Positions 1 to 5,690 of a stretch of 8,091 bases of DNA are shown piece after piece. The notes under the pieces are model-generated. The model was not told the DNA's origin, did no database searches, and saw only the letters and a program-made list of their open reading frames with translations. Position 1 is the stretch's first letter, and each line of letters opens with the position of its first letter. Source of the DNA: JAMXLO01 sp035492535 (GTDB taxonomy: Bacteria > Pseudomonadota > Alphaproteobacteria > Acetobacterales > Acetobacteraceae); the NCBI GenBank assembly GCA_035492535.1, contig DATJJM010000208.1:1-8091 (forward strand), read 5' to 3'. A program made the position numbers and the translations under genes.

Positions 1-2
1 GC

Positions 3-107
3 TACATCGAAGGCTGGTATAATCCTGCGCGTCGCCACTCCGGCATCGATTACCTGTCGCCCATCGCTTATGAGGCAAACATGGCCGACGATGCCGCAAC
101 AACCTAA
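3..107 (+). mobile_element. IS3-family transposase, C-terminal fragment (partial at window edge)
   Basis: The reading frame from base 3 to the TAA at 105-107 gives 34 residues. They contain the WYNPARRHSGIDYLSPIAYE stretch, which is the hallmark C-terminal end of the DDE integrase (rve) domain of IS3-family OrfB transposases (general pattern YNxxRxHSxLgyxSPxxFE). The catalytic D, D and E residues would lie upstream, outside the window, so I cannot say whether the element is intact. The stop is followed 10 bp later by a sequence that looks like the right terminal inverted repeat. The element sits just past the end of a frameshifted gspK on the opposite strand, which suggests IS activity helped to dismantle a secretion gene cluster here. 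Confidence 0.9.
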
Positions 108-117
108 GCGACCAACC

Positions 118-141
118 GTCCACCGAACCGGGTCAACTCCA
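118..141 (+). repeat. Putative right inverted repeat (IRR) of the IS3-family element
   Basis: The stretch beginning GTCCACCGAACC and ending GGGTCAACTCCA matches the usual right-end pattern of IS3 elements, which read roughly tgtccac...ccgggtcaactcCA and end in CA. It lies 10 bp after the transposase stop, the expected distance. The element would therefore end at about base 141. The left end is outside the window, so the inverted repeat and the target duplication cannot be confirmed. Confidence 0.65.
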
Positions 142-225
142 GTCTGCCGGCGTCGCTACGCCAGAGATGCTGTAGGGGTACGAACACTCGACTGCCTTTG
201 GTTGCTGTGTATTGGCACGCCCATG

Positions 226-1033
226 TCACTCCCATGCCAGGATGCGCCACGGATTCGGATTGCCGCGGCTGGGCGGGAACAACCCGATCACGGCCTGCCG
301 GCTGAACCGGGCACCCGAGGGCACAATTGCCATGACGGTGATCTCGACCACGTTTGGCTCGGACAGCTCAGCTCGGAGATGCAGAAGGAGCCAATCCCCC
401 CACCTCGGCGGTACGGGCCGCGACTGCCAGCGGGACGGCGCGCAGCGGATCGGGTGTTCGTAGCGCAAACAGCGAAAGGTGCAGAGTGAGTGCCGCCAGC
501 AGCTTTGGCGTCATACCGAGCACGAGCCCGATCTCCTGAACATTGCGGAATGGCTGGTCCGTTGGCACATAGCTTCGATGCGCAGCGAGATAGTGCGGTG
601 CATTGGCACCAAGCGGTTCGGCTTCATCGCCCCGCGTCCGCCAATCCGCCATCGCCACAGTTACCGCGTCAGCCTGCGCCGGCGTTGCATCTGCCGCAAC
701 CAGCAATCGCAGCATCACCGGTCGCGAGACCTCGTTCGGATTGATCCGGCCCGCGAGGTCCACGATTTGCAGTTCGGCGTCCGCTGCCCCAATGCGCAAC
801 CGCCGCACTCCACCATCAGCGGCCCATTGTCGGGCCATGATGCGGAAGATCGCCTCATAGACGGCCCCATCCGCGATCGCCTGGGCGATTTCGGCGGAGC
901 TCAAGTTAGCGGCGAGGCTGAGTTCGGCACGTCCGCTCGCCATCACACGCGTGACAAGCAATGCAATGAGCGCGAGCGCGCATAGCACGATCAGCACAGC
1001 CAGGCCGCTTTCGCGGGCTCTGCCGATGCTCAT
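226..1033 (-). pseudogene. gspK: Type II secretion minor pseudopilin GspK, frameshifted
   Basis: GspK caps the tip of the type II secretion pseudopilus in the inner membrane and periplasm. From the ATG at 1033 the frame shows a type IV prepilin-like leader (RARESG, then LAVLIVLCALALIALLV). Mature position 5 is not Glu, as expected for GspK. Family-typical stretches follow: DLAGRINPNE, ADWRTRGDEAEPLGA and PFRNVQEIGLVLGMTP. This frame stops at 368 after 221 residues. The missing C-terminus (VVEITVMAIVPSGARFSRQA to WRILAWE, stop 226-228) continues in the next frame. The frames join at the six-C run at 396-401, and removing one C restores about 268 residues, normal for GspK. It is either a real frameshift or a homopolymer sequencing error. 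The usual partners gspJ and gspL are not beside it. The start overlaps a short upstream frame (ATGA at 1033-1030). Confidence 0.8.
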
Positions 1034-1143
1034 CCGCGGGGACGGGCGCGCACCACGGCCTCCTCGCTCTTGAGGGCAATGCGCAGAGCGTACCTGCTTT
1101 CTGTGGCGCTTCGTACCAACACCGCGAGCTCTTCGGCCGTCAC
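1030..1143 (-). CDS. Possible 37-residue small ORF between the lipoprotein gene and gspK
   Basis: A GTG-initiated frame starts one base after the lipoprotein stop (TGA, then C, then GTG) and ends in the ATGA overlap with the gspK start. The product would be hydrophilic and charged, beginning VTAEELAVLVRS and ending VVRARPRG, with no signal peptide or membrane segment. I do not recognise it. The tight packing on both sides is what a translationally coupled gene looks like. There is no strong ribosome binding site, only a GGTGA some 10 bases upstream. It could instead be the residue of a larger gene at the gspJ position, removed by deletion. Coding status is uncertain. Confidence 0.35.
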   Translation of the reverse strand: MTAEELAVLVRSATESRYALRIALKSEEAVVRARPRG

Positions 1144-1144
1144 G

Positions 1145-1531
1145 TCAGTTCAGGTCACCGATCGCACAATCAAGCGAGGGTTGCCGTATCCCGGTCACAA
1201 CCCAACCTTGCCGCTGCGGGTCCCAGGCAGTGAGGAATGTGTAGTTGCAGTTCGTTACGGTCGTATTGCCGCCCGTATACATAGTTTGCGTGATCTTGCG
1301 ACCCTTCTTATCCTTGTCGGTCGTGGTTACAGCCGAGATTGGTGTGGTGTCCGTCGATATCCTGGTCCATTGAAACGCTCGTGTACCCTGGCCAAGATCG
1401 ATCTGGTTGCTCGGCGGACCGTTGGCGAGCTCGACCGCACGGATGTCCTGCCCAATATAGCCGCGCATCGTGTCGGCAGTGCAACTTGAAATCCACAATA
1501 TGGCTGCAATTATAGTCAGGACACTCCTCAT
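1145..1531 (-). CDS. Small outer-membrane-type lipoprotein of unknown function
   Basis: The product is 128 residues. The N-terminus is a classic lipoprotein signal: MR, a hydrophobic stretch SVLTIIAAILW, then the lipobox ISSC with Cys17 as the lipidated residue. The mature part contains MRGYIGQDIRAVELANGPPS and an AFQWTR segment. These resemble a family of short alphaproteobacterial lipoproteins of unknown role (pattern: Y-x-G, then G-P-P-x-N, then AFQW, then a Cys-containing C-terminal half ending in WVVTG); this is from memory. An in-frame ATG at 1588 would add 19 residues before the signal, so the start at 1531 is preferred. That start lies inside a perfect 30-bp palindrome, so its initiation region may be structured. 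The gene follows the thaumatin-like gene by 60 bp and precedes gspK on the same strand, suggesting co-transcription. Function is unknown. Confidence 0.75.
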   Translation of the reverse strand: MRSVLTIIAAILWISSCTADTMRGYIGQDIRAVELANGPPSNQIDLGQGTRAFQWTRISTDTTPISAVTTTDKDKKGRKITQTMYTGGNTTVTNCNYTFLTAWDPQRQGWVVTGIRQPSLDCAIGDLN

Positions 1532-1551
1532 TGGCGCGCCAATGAGGAGTG
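1522..1551. repeat. Perfect 30-bp palindrome over the lipoprotein start codon
   Basis: The half-site CACTCCTCATTGGCG is followed immediately by its exact reverse complement CGCCAATGAGGAGTG, with no spacer and no mismatch. On the minus strand the lipoprotein ATG (1531-1529) lies in the second arm, so an mRNA hairpin would bury the start codon. No T-run follows on either strand, so it is not a typical intrinsic terminator. It could be an operator, a translation-control hairpin or an inverted duplication. Confidence 0.8.
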
Positions 1552-1591
1552 CAACATTGCCTCTATCAGTTCCTGTCGCGGGGAACATGGA

Positions 1592-3169
1592 CTACGGCGC
1601 CGACTCACAGAACTTGTTGTAGTTCGCAGCCGTCGGCAGTTCGGTCTGCGTCTTATTCTCCAGACCGTTTGCCCCCGCAATCGTCACGATGACACCGGTT
1701 CCGGGGAGGGACTTGAAAGCCTGTTCGTCGTCGATGGAAAATGCGTAAGCATTCGATGCAAGGGTGACATGCACCAGCTTGACGTACGGATCGAACACTT
1801 CCGAGTCGTCCGTGACAGTGAAGAAATTGTACATCAGGTCACAGAAAGTCTTGATTGCGGCCGGATATTGCGCCGGCAAAGTATTCGCAAGCGACCCTGC
1901 ACAACCCTCGAACTGCACCCAGCCATACACATCGCGCACAAAAGCATGCAGGACGTTGGGATCGTTCAGGCGCGGCGGCGCCCCGAAGCAAACCTTGTAG
2001 TCGGCGACGAAAAAGTCCCTGATGGCCTGGATCTGGGTGCAGGTCTTGCTGGTGCCTCCGCCGGTCGTGCACTTATTCCAGAGGTCGAGCGTCCCTTGGC
2101 CGACATCGCCGAGCTGACCGTGCGTCCTTTTCGTCACCCACGGTGGATCACCATCCGACGTGAGAGTCGGTGGCGCTGGGGCAGGCACCCGATACGACTC
2201 GGCGTACATGAAGTTGGCGGACGGCACCTGCGGCTGCGGATAGGCGGTGATCCCCCTTGGCGGCCCGTTCGGGCTCGGCACGGCAATGATGGAGTTACTG
2301 GGCAAGAAGTAGGCGGGAACGAAAGCTGGCCACAAACCACCCTGCAAGGTGTACTCATTCAGGGCGGTCTGGAAAGCTTGAACGTTCTGGACCGAGCCAA
2401 GGTAGGTGTTGGCAGCGGTGTTATTGCCTTTGGCACCAATTGCCATTGGCAGATAGATCGAGTCGACGGCGGAGATATTGTAGTTGACCTTGGCGAGGTC
2501 GATGCTGAACGTGCTTTGGTTAGGCGGGCCCTCCGCCGCGGCAAAGGTGTATTCAACCAACTGCGCCGGTATACCGTTCGGGAAGCCAATGAAATAGGAA
2601 CGAAGATCCAGCGCGCAACCAGAAGTGCAGGTCGGCACGGCTGCACCCGTCATCGGTGTGATTGGATAAGGTGGCAGAACCGGCTTGACGGGTTGACCCT
2701 GCGGTGGGTTGTCCTGACTATAATTATACGCTGCATCGGTCGCGTCCTTGCCTTCGAAGACGTAGACGCGCATCGCATTCCACCAGTCGACGAACTGATC
2801 CTGAACCTTGCCTGAGTTGGCCTGAGTCCAAGGATGCAATTGCGTATAGAACGGCACGGTGATCGTGACAGAGCCGCCGGGCGGTATGCCGCCGTTGCCG
2901 TGGTTGATCCAGGCCCTGTACAGCTTGGTGGTGAGAAAGGGTCGATTCAGATAATCCGCTTCCTTGACCCCCAGCTGCGCTTGCATCCAAAGGTCATGGA
3001 CGTTCTTGCCGAACTGGATCGGGGCCTGGATGACAGCATACATCACATGAGCTGAGTTATTGACGATCGTGATGGTCTTGGTGGGCGGTGGCGGCGCCAG
3101 TTGTGCGCGGGCGCCACCCGCCCATAAGAGAACGCCTAACACCAGCAAAGTGTAACCCATTCGGGTCAT
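1592..3169 (-). CDS. Secreted thaumatin-like / GH64-like protein
   Basis: The product is 525 residues with a clear Sec signal peptide: MTRMGYTLLVLGVLLWAGGA and then RA, likely cleaved after Ala22 (ARA|Q), followed by a proline-rich APPPPT linker. The mature protein has features of the thaumatin-like/GH64 beta-1,3-glucanase superfamily: a first strand TITIVNNS near 32-39, a VNYNISAVDSIYLPMAI segment at 228-244 like the thaumatin YDxSxVDGxxLPM motif, and YAFSIDDEQAF at 475-485 like the GH64/thaumatin YaFxYDD motif. There are eight cysteines (181, 185, 367, 377, 394, 423, 443, 521), consistent with disulfides in an exported protein. A glucan-binding or glucanase role is inference; I cannot confirm the catalytic acids. 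The ATG at 3169 is supported by a GGAGGGGAAG ribosome binding site. It heads a leftward group that includes gspK, so export by type II secretion is possible but unproven. Confidence 0.65.
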   Translation of the reverse strand: MTRMGYTLLVLGVLLWAGGARAQLAPPPPTKTITIVNNSAHVMYAVIQAPIQFGKNVHDLWMQAQLGVKEADYLNRPFLTTKLYRAWINHGNGGIPPGGSVTITVPFYTQLHPWTQANSGKVQDQFVDWWNAMRVYVFEGKDATDAAYNYSQDNPPQGQPVKPVLPPYPITPMTGAAVPTCTSGCALDLRSYFIGFPNGIPAQLVEYTFAAAEGPPNQSTFSIDLAKVNYNISAVDSIYLPMAIGAKGNNTAANTYLGSVQNVQAFQTALNEYTLQGGLWPAFVPAYFLPSNSIIAVPSPNGPPRGITAYPQPQVPSANFMYAESYRVPAPAPPTLTSDGDPPWVTKRTHGQLGDVGQGTLDLWNKCTTGGGTSKTCTQIQAIRDFFVADYKVCFGAPPRLNDPNVLHAFVRDVYGWVQFEGCAGSLANTLPAQYPAAIKTFCDLMYNFFTVTDDSEVFDPYVKLVHVTLASNAYAFSIDDEQAFKSLPGTGVIVTIAGANGLENKTQTELPTAANYNKFCESAP

Positions 3170-3284
3170 GTATTGCTTCCCCTCCAGTTTGGCACTGTCC
3201 GGCCCGCGCCTCAGCGATTCTCGTATCGTTTGCGATCATGCTGGGCTTGGCGGCGCCAGTCTTGCTGATTGGTAATGCGGGAAG

Positions 3285-3882
3285 CAAGGGCCCAACGGAC
3301 TTAGCGGCAGGAGGCGACGGTGATTGCTGTCGTGCTTAGAGGTACGACGACGGGTCGATCAGACAATCGGTTCGGTAAGGATGTCCGCATCGTTGGGGAC
3401 GGCGTTGCACTTGTCCGCCTGACGTCATCTATATAGAGCCCCCGCGAAGGTGATACCCTCGCGCTCCGCCTAATACGGCTCAATCACCAGCGCGTCGTGA
3501 AAGCATCTGTGCTGCGTCCTGTGCAGGCCGCCTTGTAGAGAGTGGTCTTGCATCAGCATGTCTTGCGCTGGAAGTCACCGAAGGCGTGCTGCTGCAAGGT
3601 ACCAAGCAGACATTCGCAACACTGCGGCGCCTCCGGTAACTCGGCATCCAAATCGGCAATGGACGACTTTGGGACTGGATATTCCAGTCTCAGCTCCTTC
3701 GAGCCGTCAGCATTGGCGAGGTACTCGGTGTCCCAGTCATCGCCGAGAACGTCGAATCATCTGAGCACGCAATCATGCTCCGTCGGCACGAATGTCTCGA
3801 ACGGAAAGGCTATCCTTATAGTCGGCCAGTCCCGCCCGAGGAGTTCAACCTGCTCCTGCAACCCAGCGCTCAGGGGCAGTAA
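3285..3882 (+). pseudogene. Decayed GGDEF-EAL cyclic-di-GMP gene remnant
   Basis: Family motifs are recognisable but scattered over two frames. GGDEF-domain remains include RQEATVIAVVL (from 3305), DNRFGKDV (3362-3385, compare NDxxGHxxGD) and GDGVALVRL, then an in-frame TAG (3434-3436), then REGDTLA (compare the stretch just before the GGDEF motif). EAL-domain remains include LVESGLASACLALEVTEGVL (from 3532), DDFGTGYSS (3662-3688), and VLGVPVIAENVESSEH through YSRPVPPEEFNLLL to a TAA at 3880-3882. The GGDEF and EAL signature motifs themselves are missing. So is the segment between DDFGTGYSS and VIAENVES that normally carries the KIDxxF Asp/Lys region. At least three frame changes plus internal stops make an active enzyme impossible. 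The EAL identity is firm; the GGDEF part is more tentative. It converges with pqqE. Confidence 0.72.
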
Positions 3883-3926
3883 TCCCGCGTGCTTTTCGGG
3901 ATCCACATCGCCACGCCTAACGCCAT

Positions 3927-5054
3927 CTACATGGGAGTGGCGTCAGCCCGCCGACGGCGCCCTCGATAGATGTAGTCGCTCTCTGCCAGAGCGCTGTCCG
4001 TCTCTGCGATCCTGTTCATAAGGGAATGATGCGGTGAGAGTTCGCACGCTGGATCAGTTGCCCGGGCATCACCGGCAATGGCCAGAGCCTGGCAACGGCA
4101 ACCGCCGAAATCGCTGTCGCGCAACGCGCATGAACGGCACGGCTCCAACATCCACTCCGTGCCGCGGAATGTCTGGAACGCCGGCGACTCCGCCCAGATC
4201 GCTTCCAGTGCATGATCGTGCACTGACCAGAATTGCAGACCCGGAATGGTTTCGGCCGCATGGCAAGGCAGAACGCGCCCTGATGGCGTGACGTTGAGCG
4301 ACCGCTGGCCCCAACCACCCACGCAGGGCTTTGGTCGTCTGGCGTAATAGTCGGGCACAACCAGGTCAATCAGCATTCGTCCCTCGTATCGAGGGTAAAC
4401 CTCCTCGACATCCCGCATCGCGCGAGCAACTTGCTCACGCGTGGGCATCAAGGCACGCCGGTTGGGCAAGGCCCAACCGTAGTACTGGGCGTGCGCAATC
4501 TCGACCCGTCCAGCGCCAAGCGAAGCAGCCAGCTCCATCATTTCTGTAACGCGGCTGATATTGGCCGAGTGGATCACGGCATTCACCGTGAAGGCAAAGC
4601 CCAGTTCCACTACGGACTGCGCAAACGCAATCTTCGCAGCGTGCGAACCACGATAGCCGGCAATCCGATCCGCGCTTGTGGCATCAACGTCTTGCAGCGA
4701 TAACTGGATATGGTCCAGGCCGAGCGCCTTCATTTGCCTGAGGCGCTCGAAACCAAGGCCGATCGACGATGTAATGAGGTTTGTGTAGAGCCCTGCCGCA
4801 TGGGCTGCGGCGACAATATCGGTCAGGTCACGGCGCGATGCCGGCTCACCGCCGGACAGGTGCACATGCAGCACGCCCATCGCGGCGGCCTCGTGGAACA
4901 CACGGTTCCAGATTGAGGTGTCCAGCTCGTTCTGGCGGTCTTCAAGAGCCAGCGAATTGGAGCAGTAAGGGCAGGCCAGCGGACAGCGATGCGTCAGCTC
5001 TGCAAGCAGGCCCAACGGTGACGGGATATCGGCTTTAGCGGATTGAGCGTTCAC
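3927..5054 (-). CDS. pqqE: PqqE, radical SAM enzyme of PQQ biosynthesis
   Basis: PqqE makes the first covalent change in PQQ synthesis: a carbon-carbon bond between the conserved Glu and Tyr side chains of the PqqA peptide, with PqqA presented by PqqD. The protein has 375 residues, normal for the family. The radical-SAM cluster motif CxxxCxxC is at Cys24, Cys28 and Cys31 (HRCPLACPYC), followed by SGGEP at 67-71. The C-terminal SPASM region keeps Cys244, Cys264, Cys306, Cys309, Cys319, Cys321 and Cys337, plus Asp315. With a constant offset of four, these match the auxiliary-cluster ligands I recall from Methylobacterium PqqE. All expected ligands are present, so it should be active. The start is GTG at 5054, overlapping the pqqD stop by four bases (GTGA), a translational-coupling arrangement. 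No convincing terminator follows. Confidence 0.96.
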   Translation of the reverse strand: MNAQSAKADIPSPLGLLAELTHRCPLACPYCSNSLALEDRQNELDTSIWNRVFHEAAAMGVLHVHLSGGEPASRRDLTDIVAAAHAAGLYTNLITSSIGLGFERLRQMKALGLDHIQLSLQDVDATSADRIAGYRGSHAAKIAFAQSVVELGFAFTVNAVIHSANISRVTEMMELAASLGAGRVEIAHAQYYGWALPNRRALMPTREQVARAMRDVEEVYPRYEGRMLIDLVVPDYYARRPKPCVGGWGQRSLNVTPSGRVLPCHAAETIPGLQFWSVHDHALEAIWAESPAFQTFRGTEWMLEPCRSCALRDSDFGGCRCQALAIAGDARATDPACELSPHHSLMNRIAETDSALAESDYIYRGRRRRADATPM

Positions 5055-5338
5055 CCAACCAGCATCCGCTTCATCACCAACTCCGAAAGCATCTCGGTCA
5101 CATCGTTGGCGATCTCGTCACGATCAGCCGCGTAAAGCCTGGCCAGTTCGTCAACAATCTGCTCAACAGTTCGACTACCGTCGCAGCGTTGCAAAATCTC
5201 GCTGGCGGGGCCTTCGGTCTCGATGATGCGCTCGGGCCCCAACAGAACCCACAAACCACGCCGCCCATCGAATTGCAGGCGCACACCCGCAGCCAACCTC
5301 GGGTATTCCGGCAGTCTGGGAGACACCCTCTCCTGCAT
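5051..5338 (-). CDS. pqqD: PqqD, PqqA peptide chaperone
   Basis: PqqD is a small winged-helix-like RiPP recognition protein that binds the PqqA peptide and delivers it to PqqE. The product is 95 residues from the ATG at 5338, the usual size. Family-typical segments are PRLAAGVRLQFD, a GLWVLLGPERI strand, then LQRCDGSRTVEQIVDELA and a C-terminal helix ending KRMLVG. A GTG at 5347 would add three residues. ATG 5338 is preferred because GGAG lies eight bases upstream of it. The gene follows pqqA with a hairpin in the gap and overlaps pqqE by four bases, so it belongs to a leftward pqqA-pqqD-pqqE unit. In many bacteria pqqD follows pqqC; here it is on the opposite strand from pqqC. Confidence 0.95.
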   Translation of the reverse strand: MQERVSPRLPEYPRLAAGVRLQFDGRRGLWVLLGPERIIETEGPASEILQRCDGSRTVEQIVDELARLYAADRDEIANDVTEMLSELVMKRMLVG

Positions 5339-5354
5339 CTCGTGCACTCCAGCA

Positions 5355-5385
5355 CGCGGGATAGACGACAGTTCGCTATCCCGCG
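5355..5385 (-). promoter_or_regulatory. Strong hairpin between pqqA and pqqD
   Basis: A perfect 10-bp stem (CGCGGGATAG and CTATCCCGCG) encloses an 11-base loop, placed 22 bases after the pqqA stop and 16 bases before the pqqD ATG. No U-run follows, so it is more likely a partial attenuator or an RNA-stability element than a full terminator. This is known logic for pqq operons: pqqA transcripts usually far exceed those of the downstream genes, because PqqA is the consumed substrate while the others are enzymes. The role here is inferred from position and structure. Confidence 0.7.
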
Positions 5386-5407
5386 GGGAGCTCCAGTCGT
5401 TCGGCTA

Positions 5408-5485
5408 TTACAGCTTCGCTGCGAAGTAGCCGTTGATTTCCATGCCGATGCAGATTTCACGCAGCTTCGGACGAGTCCAGGCCAT
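5408..5485 (-). CDS. pqqA: PqqA, PQQ precursor peptide
   Basis: PqqA is the ribosomally made peptide whose Glu and Tyr side chains become the PQQ skeleton. The product is 25 residues, beginning MAWTRPKLREIC and containing MEINGY. The conserved E-x3-Y pair is Glu16 and Tyr20, in the right place relative to family members of 22-29 residues. The ATG at 5485 has a good ribosome binding site, GGGAGA, six bases upstream. Two tandem stops, TAA then TAG, end the gene. It is the first gene of the leftward pqqADE unit and faces pqqB across a divergent control region. Gene-prediction programs easily miss this gene because of its size. Confidence 0.95.
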   Translation of the reverse strand: MAWTRPKLREICIGMEINGYFAAKL

Positions 5486-5690
5486 CAGATTTCTCCCTTG
5501 TCTTGCCATTCAGCCATTCAAGCATGGATGGTAAGCCCACCGCTCCGGCGGCTGGCCAATACCTAGCAGAACGAGCATACAGCGTCCATGGCATCGCGAA
5601 ATCGTCAAATGGATGACCGTCGAAACACAATGATAGAGCCGAACCGATCAATTGCGAGCTTTGGCCGCAACGAGATGTCCTGACACCACC
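5486..5690. promoter_or_regulatory. Divergent control region between pqqA and pqqB
   Basis: This 205-bp gap holds the start regions of both pqq units and must contain their promoters. I could not place convincing sigma-70 -35/-10 pairs on either strand. A TTGACG on the minus strand (5608-5603) has no properly spaced -10 partner. Two tandem copies of GCCATTCA (5505-5520) lie just upstream of pqqA and could be part of a regulator site, but this is weak. pqqB has no clear ribosome binding site. Confidence 0.5.

Noticed and set aside
479..985. A 168-codon plus-strand frame opposite gspK
   Set aside because: Rich in Arg, His and Cys with no coherent fold; it mirrors the gspK reading frame.
1769..2815. 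A 348-codon open frame on the plus strand opposite the thaumatin-like gene
   Set aside because: Low-complexity, charged translation without domain motifs. The minus-strand frame has a signal peptide, family motifs and a ribosome binding site.
3882..3943. Two short hairpins near the end of pqqE as terminators (stem ATCCCG/CGGGAT at 3882-3902; stem ACGCCA/TGGCGT at 3920-3943)
   Set aside because: Stems are only six base pairs with loops of 9-12 bases, and there is no U-run on the pqqE strand. One spans the pqqE stop itself.
3542..4021. A 159-codon plus-strand open frame taken as an intact gene
   Set aside because: Only the DDFGTGYSS piece is in this frame. The neighbouring EAL motifs are in another frame, and the end runs antisense into pqqE, so it is part of a pseudogene.
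5574..5608. TTGACG and TATGCT on the minus strand as a pqqA promoter
   Set aside because: The spacing is 23 bases, too long for a sigma-70 promoter.
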